From Bacteroidota bacterium (GTDB lineage: Bacteria; Bacteroidota; Bacteroidia; Bacteroidales; Lentimicrobiaceae), in assembly GCA_009773455.1 (NCBI GenBank), contig WSXU01000002.1:248001-312000 (forward strand): DNA of 64,000 nucleotides, read 5' to 3'. Position 1 is the stretch's first letter; the number at the start of each line of letters is the position of its first letter. This document shows, one piece after another, positions 17,768 through 25,129 of this stretch. The notes beneath the pieces are model-generated. The model had not been told where the DNA came from. It was given only the letters and a program-made list of their open reading frames with translations, and ran no database searches. The translations under genes were made by a program, and so were the position numbers.

Positions 17768-19942
17768 ATGAAGAAAATCCTCTTTACATTGATTTTAATG
17801 GCTGGCTTCGTCACCGGCCTCAAAGCAGAAAACCCGCCCGACGAGGGCATGTGGCTCCCAATGTTTGTTGAGAGACTCAACTACGTTGACATGCAAAAAA
17901 TGGGACTGAAATTAACCCCTCAGGAGATTTACGACATCAATCATTCTAGTCTGAAAGATGCCATTGTAAATCTTGGCGGATTTTGTACAGCAGAGGTTGT
18001 TTCAAACCAGGGATTGCTTTTTACCAACCATCATTGCGGTTATGATGCCATTCAGAAGCACAGTTCCATCGATCACGATTACCTGACCGACGGTTTCTGG
18101 GCAAGAAGCCTTGAAGAGGAACTTCCGAATGAAGGCCTTACTGTTTCCTTTCTTGTGAAAATGGATGATGTTACCGGCCGTGTTCTTGAGAAAGTAAAAC
18201 CTGAAATGAGTGAAAGCGAACGGTCGGCTGCCGTAGGTAAAGCTATTGAAACACTTAAGGAAGAAGAATCCGCTGAAGGCAAATATGAAGTCTCGGTGAA
18301 AGGATTCTACAATGGTAATGAGTATTATCGCTTTGTTTATGAAGTTTATGAAGATGTTCGTCTGGTAGGTGCACCGCCTTCAGCCATCGGTAAATTCGGT
18401 GGTGATACCGACAACTGGATGTGGCCTCGTCATACCGGTGACTTCTGTGTTATGAGGGTTTATTCAGGTCCTGATGGAAAACCTGCTCCTTATTCAAAGG
18501 AAAACATTCCACTCAGACCGAAACATTATCTGAAGATTTCAGTTGACGGCGTTGAGCGGGGTGACTATGCCATGATCTGGGGTTACCCCGGAAGTACAGA
18601 CCGTTACCGCACTTCACATGGCATTCAGGCCACCCTGAGTGAAATTGACCCGGCCATTGTGAAAGTAGGTGGTAAGATTCTGGAAATTATGAAATCAGAT
18701 ATGGACAAAAGTGATGAAGTCCGCATCAAATATGCATCAAACTACGCAGGTCTTGCCAACTTCTGGAAAAACAAAATCGGTGAAAGCCGCGGATTGAAGC
18801 GCCTCGATGTTTATGACAAGAAAAAAGCCATCGAAGACAAATTCAGTGCATGGGTAAATGCCGAAGAAAGCCGGAAAGCCACTTATGGTACAGCCCTTCA
18901 GGACATTTCGGATGTTTATGCAGCTTATGCTGATGTTAAATACAACACGAAACTCTGGTATCTCCAGATCTCTTTTTTCGGTTCCCAGATGATGCAGTTC
19001 CCGATGCAGACACAGGGAATTATCAACATTCTGAAAAGCGGACAAAAGGGTGATGAACTGCAGGCATCACTGGCCCCTTTCTATGAAATGGGGGATGGAC
19101 AGTTCAAGAATTACAATCCGGCCACCGAAGAGAAGATCGTTGCTGCCATACTTGAGTTGTACCGTCAAGACGTTCCAAAGGATGCACTGCCTGATATTTT
19201 TAACCTGATTGATAAAAAATTCAAGGGGGATGTCCATCTTTTTGCAAAGAAATTATTTGAAACCTCCGTACTCGCAACTGAAGAAAATTATAAAGCATTC
19301 CTGGCCAAGCCATCCATCAAGGCATTTGAAAACGACCTTGGTTATAAAATGACCAACTCCTTCTATAACTCATTTATGACCCAGAATATGGCTGTTGCAC
19401 CGCTCGGCGAAAAGCTGAAGAAAGCACAGCGTTTATTTGTCGACGGGCTGAGAAAGTCAAATCCGGATAAGGTATATTACCCCGATGCCAACTCAACTAT
19501 GCGCGTTACTTTCGGTCAGGTACTTGACTATTTCCCGGCCGATGCCATCCATTATGATTTCAGAACCTATATGGAAGGTATTATCGAGAAGGAAGACCCG
19601 ACCAACGATGAGTTTATTGTTCCGGCTAAACTAAAGGAACTGTATGCGAAAAAAGATTACGGCAGATGGGCAGATAAAGACGGACGGCTTGTTGTTTGTT
19701 TCCTCAGCAACAATGATATTACAGGAGGGAATTCAGGCAGCCCCATTCTCAATGGTAACGGTGATCTCATCGGCCTCGCTTTTGACGGGAACTGGGAAGC
19801 CATGAGTGGCGATATCGCCTTTGAACCTGAACTTCAGCGCACTATAAATGTTGATATCCGTTATGTGATGTTCATCATAGACAAGTTCGCCAACGCGCAG
19901 AACCTGATTGATGAAATAAAAATCGCACAAAAGACCAGGTAA
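17768..19942 (+). CDS. S46 family dipeptidyl-peptidase, DPP7 type
   Basis: 724 residues with a signal peptide (KKILFTLILMAGFVTGLKA). S46 is a chymotrypsin-fold exopeptidase family with a helical cap. Visible catalytic elements: His89 in TNHHCGYD, Asp in DTDNWMWPRH, Ser656 in GGNSGSPI. The specificity position 18 residues after the Ser is Gly674 (AFDGNWEAMSGD); in known enzymes Gly here means DPP7 (hydrophobic P1) and Arg means DPP11 (acidic P1), so DPP7 is predicted. It releases dipeptides in the periplasm for uptake. A terminator follows directly. A paralogue lies at 32914-35121. Confidence 0.93.
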   Translation: MKKILFTLILMAGFVTGLKAENPPDEGMWLPMFVERLNYVDMQKMGLKLTPQEIYDINHSSLKDAIVNLGGFCTAEVVSNQGLLFTNHHCGYDAIQKHSSIDHDYLTDGFWARSLEEELPNEGLTVSFLVKMDDVTGRVLEKVKPEMSESERSAAVGKAIETLKEEESAEGKYEVSVKGFYNGNEYYRFVYEVYEDVRLVGAPPSAIGKFGGDTDNWMWPRHTGDFCVMRVYSGPDGKPAPYSKENIPLRPKHYLKISVDGVERGDYAMIWGYPGSTDRYRTSHGIQATLSEIDPAIVKVGGKILEIMKSDMDKSDEVRIKYASNYAGLANFWKNKIGESRGLKRLDVYDKKKAIEDKFSAWVNAEESRKATYGTALQDISDVYAAYADVKYNTKLWYLQISFFGSQMMQFPMQTQGIINILKSGQKGDELQASLAPFYEMGDGQFKNYNPATEEKIVAAILELYRQDVPKDALPDIFNLIDKKFKGDVHLFAKKLFETSVLATEENYKAFLAKPSIKAFENDLGYKMTNSFYNSFMTQNMAVAPLGEKLKKAQRLFVDGLRKSNPDKVYYPDANSTMRVTFGQVLDYFPADAIHYDFRTYMEGIIEKEDPTNDEFIVPAKLKELYAKKDYGRWADKDGRLVVCFLSNNDITGGNSGSPILNGNGDLIGLAFDGNWEAMSGDIAFEPELQRTINVDIRYVMFIIDKFANAQNLIDEIKIAQKTR

Positions 19943-19965
19943 TCTTTTATTTGTATCCCTGTTGT

Positions 19966-20002
19966 AAAAAACCCGGCTCAGGAAAACTAAGCCGGGTTTT
20001 TT
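19966..20002 (+). terminator. Rho-independent terminator after S46 gene
   Basis: AAAAAACCCGGCT (19966-19978) pairs perfectly with AGCCGGGTTTTTT (19990-20002), 11-base loop. Its position within the upstream extension of the next reading frame excludes the far upstream start of that frame. Confidence 0.92.
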
Positions 20003-20136
20003 ATGCAACGGTGTTTCATCTCAGCGGTTCAGGCGGGCAGATGCCTGCCAATACTTATGTAATTCTACGAACAAAGCGGGGTTACGTATGTTATCTATTG
20101 CGATTAATCCTTTTAACCGGAACCCATCACAGGAAT

Positions 20137-22098
20137 ATGATAAAAATCGTCCCAGCCCTGATTCTTGCCATTTTTATCCATAAGTATTCCTGCTCACAGA
20201 ATCCTGTTGCTGACAGCCTTGAAAAAGCCATCAGATCGGGAGCGGCTAAAGACACCAACCTCGTCAATGCCCTGAACCGCCTTTCAATCAATTATTGGTA
20301 TAACGACACCGAAAAAGCCTATACGCTAACCCGAAGGGCATTAAAGGAGGCCGAACGAATTGATTTCAGGCGGGGCCGGGCAGTCTCAAACAACTTGCTG
20401 GGTGTGGTTTTCGACATCAAATCAGAATTCGACAGTGCCCTGTATTATTATCAGCAATCTGTAAAATTCAGCAAGGAAACCGGATACCTGAAAATCCTTG
20501 CAAGTGCCTACAACAATATCGGGATGGTGCATAAGAACCGCGGCAATTTCAGTCCGGCCATCAAAGCGTATTACGACGCACTACGCATTTTTGAAAAACT
20601 GAAAGATCAGAAGGGAATCGGGAATGCCTACAATAACCTGGGTCTGGTATATTCCGACATGAAGCAATACCAGCTGGCACTTGATCTACATATGAAATCG
20701 CTGAAGATCAGAGAAAAGATAAGTGATAAATACGGAATCGGGGCATCCCTCACCAACCTTGGACTTGTATATTCTCAGCTGAATGATCAGGAAAAGGCCA
20801 TGGACTGTTATCTGAAATCACTCAGAATCAAGGAAGAACTGGGTGACAAATATGGGCTGGGCATTCTCCTGAATAACCTGGCCCTGATTTATATGGATAA
20901 AAAAGAATACCGCAAAGCCATTGATATGTACCGGCGTTCGGCAATTTATCATCATGAAGTTGAAGACCATAACGGTTTGATCTTTACCTATATCAATACG
21001 GGGGCCGCCTATACCAGAACAGGCAACTACAGGATGGCCGAGATGGAAATTGATTCGGCAAAACAGATTGCGATTGAAATCAAATCGGTGCTCAGACTGG
21101 CCAAGGTTTACTCTGCCTATGCCACACTCTACAATAGTTCAGGCAATTATTACAAAGCAACCCAGGCATACCGGGTTTTGGATTCACTAAAGGATTCAAT
21201 CTATTCGGAAAACATGAGCCGTAACACTGCAGAGATGCGTGAGTTGTATGAAACCGAGAAAAAAGAAGGTGAAATCAAACTGTTGCAGAAAGAAAACCGG
21301 ATCAAAAATCTGGAAATCGCACAGCAAAAAAACCGTTTCCGGAACCAGTTGATGCTGGTAGCCATTCTGTTGATGCTCATTCTTTCAGGAATCACCCTCT
21401 GGTATATCAGATCAAGATACCGGCTGAAAGTTCAGGCTGAAAAGGACAAGATTAGGATACAAAAAGAGGGTTATGCCGCTGTGGTCAATGCCGAAGAAGG
21501 AGAACGAAAGCGCATAGCCATGGAATTGCATGATGGGCTTGGCCAATTGCTTTCTGCAGCCAGGCTGAATGTCTCGGTGCTGGAGGATATCGCTCAGGAA
21601 CCCGACAGGGAAGCTGTTGAGAATGCCGAATCACTGATAGATCAGGCCATCGCAGACCTGCGAAACATCTCACACAACCTGATGCCTTCTGCCCTTATAA
21701 GACTTGGACTTGTTCCAGCGCTTAACGACATGGCGTCTAAAATAAACTCGGGCCGTCAGGTCATCGTGGAAGTAAAGACTTCCGGCATTGATCATCGATT
21801 GCCCGAAGATTTTGAAATTGCCCTTTACCGCGTTGTACAGGAAGCTGTCAATAACATACTCCGGCATGCGAACGCCTCACTTATTAGCATCCGACTAAGC
21901 AAGGTTAAGGAAACTCTCAATCTTGAAATATCGGATAATGGAAAGGGAATGCCTGAAAATGCCGAGAAAAACAGCAAAGGCATCGGCTGGAACGACATAC
22001 GAAGCCGGGTTTCATTGTTTAACGGAAATATGATTCTATATTCCGATCCCGGTACCGGAACGCATATCAATATTAATTTCAGTAAACTTAGTTTATGA
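20137..22098 (+). CDS. TPR-containing NarL-type sensor histidine kinase
   Basis: 653 residues from ATG 20137; this start gives a signal-like N-terminus (IKIVPALILAIFIHKYSCS) and avoids the terminator at 19966-20002. About six tetratricopeptide repeats (NLGLVYSDMKQYQLALDLHMKSL and relatives) fill the periplasmic half, then a coiled coil, one transmembrane helix (LMLVAILLMLILSGITLWYI), HisKA_3 with His465 in AMELHDGLGQ, and HATPase (NNILRHANA, DNGKGM). It overlaps the response regulator gene by ATGA, so the two are translationally coupled partners. Bacteroidetes kinases of this type sense unknown extracytoplasmic cues, perhaps through protein contacts of the TPRs. Confidence 0.92.
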   Translation: MIKIVPALILAIFIHKYSCSQNPVADSLEKAIRSGAAKDTNLVNALNRLSINYWYNDTEKAYTLTRRALKEAERIDFRRGRAVSNNLLGVVFDIKSEFDSALYYYQQSVKFSKETGYLKILASAYNNIGMVHKNRGNFSPAIKAYYDALRIFEKLKDQKGIGNAYNNLGLVYSDMKQYQLALDLHMKSLKIREKISDKYGIGASLTNLGLVYSQLNDQEKAMDCYLKSLRIKEELGDKYGLGILLNNLALIYMDKKEYRKAIDMYRRSAIYHHEVEDHNGLIFTYINTGAAYTRTGNYRMAEMEIDSAKQIAIEIKSVLRLAKVYSAYATLYNSSGNYYKATQAYRVLDSLKDSIYSENMSRNTAEMRELYETEKKEGEIKLLQKENRIKNLEIAQQKNRFRNQLMLVAILLMLILSGITLWYIRSRYRLKVQAEKDKIRIQKEGYAAVVNAEEGERKRIAMELHDGLGQLLSAARLNVSVLEDIAQEPDREAVENAESLIDQAIADLRNISHNLMPSALIRLGLVPALNDMASKINSGRQVIVEVKTSGIDHRLPEDFEIALYRVVQEAVNNILRHANASLISIRLSKVKETLNLEISDNGKGMPENAEKNSKGIGWNDIRSRVSLFNGNMILYSDPGTGTHININFSKLSL

Positions 22099-22760
22099 GT
22101 GAGTCCGAAAACAAACCTGTCAGCATACTGATTGCCGATGACCACCAGATGTTCATTGATGGCCTGAAAGTTTTGCTCAGAAGAGAAAAAAACATTGTAA
22201 TTGCAGGCGAAGTCAGTAATGGTCTTGATGCATTGGAATTTATAAAAAAACAGCAACCGGATTTGCTGATTACCGACATCAGCATGCCGGGTATGTCCGG
22301 GGTGGAACTCACCCGCCAGGTAAAGCTGCATTACCCTGAAATTAAGGTACTTGTACTCTCTATGTATAACGACCGGGAGATTGTAAGTGAAATTCTCATG
22401 TCGGAAGCTGAAGGATATATCCTTAAAAATACGGGAAGGCAGGAACTCATGAATGCCATTCACCGTATAGCGGACAACAGCACATATTATAGCAATGAGG
22501 TCCTGAACATCATGATGACCCGGCTGAAGAAACAAAAGATCATTGAAAAAAATACCGCCCAGCTTACAGCACGAGAGATTGAAATTGTGAAACTGATCAT
22601 GGAAGAGTTTTCGAGTGAGGAGATTGCCGACAAACTCTTTATCAGCAAACGCACAGTGGATACCCACCGGAAAAACATCATTCAGAAAACAAATGCACGC
22701 ACCCTGGTAGGTTTGATCAAGTTTGCCATCGAAAACAACCTGGTTGAGTTTAATCCGTAG
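22095..22760 (+). CDS. NarL/LuxR-family response regulator
   Basis: 221 residues: receiver domain with phospho-acceptor Asp61 (LLITDISMPGMSG), acidic pocket DD near residues 16-17 and Lys in YILKN; C-terminal LuxR/GerE helix-turn-helix (TAREIEIVKLIMEEFSSEEI ... RTVDTHRKNI). Cognate partner of the TPR kinase with which it overlaps by four bases. Its HTH resembles that of the small LuxR protein encoded next. It is a candidate to bind the 16-bp dyads found at the next two promoters. Confidence 0.94.
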   Translation: MSESENKPVSILIADDHQMFIDGLKVLLRREKNIVIAGEVSNGLDALEFIKKQQPDLLITDISMPGMSGVELTRQVKLHYPEIKVLVLSMYNDREIVSEILMSEAEGYILKNTGRQELMNAIHRIADNSTYYSNEVLNIMMTRLKKQKIIEKNTAQLTAREIEIVKLIMEEFSSEEIADKLFISKRTVDTHRKNIIQKTNARTLVGLIKFAIENNLVEFNP

Positions 22761-22776
22761 CATTGCGTAGAAAAAA

Positions 22777-22792
22777 TACCGAAAAATCCGTA
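22777..22792 (+). promoter_or_regulatory. Operator-like dyad, copy A
   Basis: TACCGAAAAATCCGTA, an imperfect inverted repeat that abuts the -33 element of the LuxR-solo promoter. It shares consensus TACCGAnAAnTC(C/G)G with copy B at 23204-23219, at the same distance from the -7 box. The preceding TGCGTAG (22764-22770) is also shared. Confidence 0.6.
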
Positions 22793-22823
22793 TTTCAGCC
22801 AACCCGGGATGATGGTAGTTTTG
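22793..22823 (+). promoter_or_regulatory. Promoter of stand-alone LuxR HTH gene
   Basis: TTTC (22793-22796), 19-base spacer, TAGTTTTG (22816-22823). Predicted transcription start near 22830, 12 bases before the ATG. Confidence 0.65.
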
Positions 22824-22841
22824 TAAAAAACAGGACTACCA

Positions 22842-23123
22842 ATGGATCATATCACCACAATCAGCAATATTACCACACGTGAGAAGCAGATACTGAAACT
22901 GGTAGCCAGGGAATACAGTACCATTGAAATTTCTTCCATCCTGCGCATCAGTGTAAGAACAGTAGAAACCCACCGCAAAAATATTCTCAGGAAAATAAAT
23001 TCCAGATCACTTGCCGGTCTCACCAAACATGCCATTAAACTTGGCCTGCTTGAAGATTATATCTACAGACCTGTCATTGATACTAAAGTTCTCAGAAAAC
23101 CGAACAAATTAAACCCGGACTAG
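22842..23123 (+). CDS. Stand-alone LuxR/GerE helix-turn-helix protein
   Basis: 93 residues consisting almost only of a GerE HTH (TTREKQILKLVAREYSTIEI ... RTVETHRKNILRKINSRSLA) plus a short basic tail; no receiver or ligand-binding domain. It is closely similar to the HTH of the response regulator just upstream, including HRKNI and the helix GLTKHAIKLGLLE versus GLIKFAIENNLVE, suggesting origin by partial duplication. It has its own promoter, carrying a dyad also found before the next gene. It may compete with, or relay the output of, the response regulator. Confidence 0.85.
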   Translation: MDHITTISNITTREKQILKLVAREYSTIEISSILRISVRTVETHRKNILRKINSRSLAGLTKHAIKLGLLEDYIYRPVIDTKVLRKPNKLNPD

Positions 23124-23203
23124 ACTGGCTTGCTGGAAGTAAATATACACTCCTGGTGTTAACGTTTCCCGCATTATCCATACCTAACAATGCGTAGTCA
23201 GAT

Positions 23204-23219
23204 TACCGAGAACTCGGGA
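23204..23219 (+). promoter_or_regulatory. Operator-like dyad, copy B
   Basis: TACCGAGAACTCGGGA contains the perfect palindrome CCGAG-AA-CTCGG. The dyad ends one base before the -33 element of the lipoprotein promoter; TGCGTAG lies at 23191-23197. Spacing from TGCGTAG to the -7 box is 52 bases, as in copy A. Confidence 0.6.
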
Positions 23220-23250
23220 TTGCAGCTACGGAAACCAGAGCATACTTTTG
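23220..23250 (+). promoter_or_regulatory. Promoter of lipoprotein gene 23306
   Basis: TTG (23220-23222), 20-base spacer, TACTTTTG (23243-23250), followed by TAA as in the LuxR-solo promoter. Confidence 0.65.
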
Positions 23251-23305
23251 TAATTGCTTTCGCAAGATCTGAAACAGTCAAACACTAACCAACACATCAA
23301 TTTTT

Positions 23306-24055
23306 ATGAAATCAAAATTTATTCCTGCTATCCTGACAATTTCTTTGGCTTCATTCCTGTTTGCAGGGTGCGATAAAGAAGATGAAACACCTGAAAACAC
23401 CAATAACAATAATGCCGTCAACACTTTTTCATATGATGATGCCTTTGGGGTACTTGTCGCTGTAAAAAGCGTTTCTTATACTTCAGTGGGCGGATTTGAA
23501 GTTCCGGTTGAAGTAAATTCTGGCTCTGCTTTTTTCCCGACAGATGCCGGAGCCCAGACTTTTTCAGATGCCGGAACAGTTTCACTTGAAGGGAAAAACC
23601 TGAAAAGGCAGTCGAACAACATCTATATGTATGATGATTATCTGAATCCGCTCACTCTTTCAAACATAACATGGAATGTATCCGGGAATGGGAGCATTCC
23701 GGCGTTCTCTAAAACTGTCAGCCGTCCATTGCCTACATTCAGCGGTTACAGTTCACTTCCGGTCTCCATCAGCAAAGCCACGGGAGTCAGCATTTCACTG
23801 GGGTCTTCCGTTTATGCCGCAGATTCCGTAATTGTGATGATAACCAGCTCAAATGAAGCGGTTTTGAAATCAGTTGCCGGGGGAACAGGCAGTGTAACAT
23901 TCTCCTCGTCTGATCTTTCCAAACTGGCAGCCAGCAATGTTGGTTCAATCTCTATCAGTCCTTACAACCTTTCAGATGAAACCATCGGCGGAAAGAAATA
24001 CTATTTCGTGAACGAATCCAGCTACGTGAAGATGTTCATCAATATAACCGAATAA
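23306..24055 (+). CDS. Lipoprotein of unknown function, probably surface exposed
   Basis: 249 residues, not recognised. Signal peptide with lipobox FAGC; the residues after the Cys are DKEDE, an acidic run after Lys that resembles the lipoprotein export signal described for Bacteroidetes surface lipoproteins. An Asn-rich linker (PENTNNNNAVN) follows, then a Ser/Gly/Val-rich, beta-type sequence without Cys. It ends in a strong terminator. Its promoter shares a 60-base architecture with that of the neighbouring LuxR-solo gene, so it is a likely output of the TPR-kinase system. No enzymatic motif is visible. Confidence 0.75.
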   Translation: MKSKFIPAILTISLASFLFAGCDKEDETPENTNNNNAVNTFSYDDAFGVLVAVKSVSYTSVGGFEVPVEVNSGSAFFPTDAGAQTFSDAGTVSLEGKNLKRQSNNIYMYDDYLNPLTLSNITWNVSGNGSIPAFSKTVSRPLPTFSGYSSLPVSISKATGVSISLGSSVYAADSVIVMITSSNEAVLKSVAGGTGSVTFSSSDLSKLAASNVGSISISPYNLSDETIGGKKYYFVNESSYVKMFINITE

Positions 24056-24081
24056 AGATCTTTCGTGTGTTTTTCTCCCTC

Positions 24082-24114
24082 AAAAGGTGCCCGTTCTCAG
24101 GGCACTTTTTTTTT
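24082..24114 (+). terminator. Rho-independent terminator after lipoprotein gene
   Basis: GTGCCC (24087-24092) pairs with GGGCAC (24100-24105), extended by A-T pairs, loop of 7, followed by nine T. Confidence 0.88.
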
Positions 24115-24139
24115 GATATTACCGAATGCTTTGGTTCCG

Positions 24140-24147
24140 TATATTTG
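24140..24147 (+). promoter_or_regulatory. Promoter -7 element of GH16 gene
   Basis: TATATTTG matches TAnnTTTG. The nearest TTTG upstream (24112-24115) is 24 bases away, longer than usual. Confidence 0.5.
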
Positions 24148-24169
24148 ACCGTTGACTTAAAATCGTCCC

Positions 24170-25060
24170 ATGAGGCAGGCTGTTATATTGATTAAATTAT
24201 TGTTCATATTTCAATTTCAACCAATTGCCCAGAATGATACTACCATCAACCATCAGATAAATTGCCCAGACGGGGATTGGGAGCTTGTTTTTTCGGAAGA
24301 ATTCAATGATACGACATTGAATCATGACAGGTGGCTCACCTGGTTTCCCTATTCAGATGACGGCAGCGACCAGTGCGCATTCTGCCGTACCCACGGGAAA
24401 GAAGGACAGATATACAGGGATGCGAATGTATTGCCGGATAACGGCATCCTTCGATTGATAGCAAGACGTGAACAAGGCAACTGGCTTGGTGAACAGAGGG
24501 ATTATTCATCGGGAATGATTCATTCACGGCAATCATTCGGAATCGGAAAGTATGAAGTCCGGTGCCGCCTGCCTGTTGGTCGCGGCTTCTGGCCAGCCAT
24601 CTGGGCCTATGGCCGTACCACCTCAGAACTAGATATAATGGAAGCCGGGATGCAACGTCCATACCGTTTTCATATGAGCATCCATAACCGTAAAATTAAA
24701 AAGATGCTGCATCGCCGCCATTGCGGATTTAAAAACCTTTCTTCAGGATTCCACACCTATTCGATGGAATGGGATACAAATTTCATCCGTTTCTATATCG
24801 ATAGTCATGTCGTATGGCGAATCACCCCATATCGCTCGGTTTTAGGTTGCAGAATAAAGAAATGCTCCCTAAGACCAGGCAGATACCTGACAGAGCCTGT
24901 TTTTCCGCCTTCGGACGAAACATTACACCTGATCCTTAACCTTGCCGTTGGAAATGACCATACACCTTTTACAGGCTCTCCGGATGCAGAAACAGTTTTC
25001 CCCGGCCAAATGGAAATCGACTGGATCCGATATTACAAGCGAAAACCCGGAAGTGAATGA
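24170..25060 (+). CDS. Glycoside hydrolase family 16 (beta-glucanase/laminarinase-like)
   Basis: 296 residues with a signal peptide (QAVILIKLLFIFQFQPIAQ). The active-site signature ELDIME (Glu153 nucleophile, Asp155, Glu158 acid/base) is the GH16 ExDxxE motif without the extra residue typical of some laminarinases (ExDxxxE). The context YEVRCRLPVGRGFWPAIWAYG and the end GQMEIDWIRYYKR are standard GH16. It should cleave beta-1,3/1,4-glucans or a related galactan outside the cell. It is not in a SusC/D locus but is flanked by two NarL-type two-component systems. Confidence 0.93.
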   Translation: MRQAVILIKLLFIFQFQPIAQNDTTINHQINCPDGDWELVFSEEFNDTTLNHDRWLTWFPYSDDGSDQCAFCRTHGKEGQIYRDANVLPDNGILRLIARREQGNWLGEQRDYSSGMIHSRQSFGIGKYEVRCRLPVGRGFWPAIWAYGRTTSELDIMEAGMQRPYRFHMSIHNRKIKKMLHRRHCGFKNLSSGFHTYSMEWDTNFIRFYIDSHVVWRITPYRSVLGCRIKKCSLRPGRYLTEPVFPPSDETLHLILNLAVGNDHTPFTGSPDAETVFPGQMEIDWIRYYKRKPGSE

Positions 25061-25129
25061 CCGATAATCTTCCTGTTTTGCATTCATCCCTGATTTATTA
25101 AATTTACCGGTTCACAATGTATTTATAAA

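Noticed and set aside
19951-20136. Upstream extension of the TPR kinase gene
   Set aside because: It would run through a strong terminator hairpin; ATG 20137 directly precedes a signal-like N-terminus.
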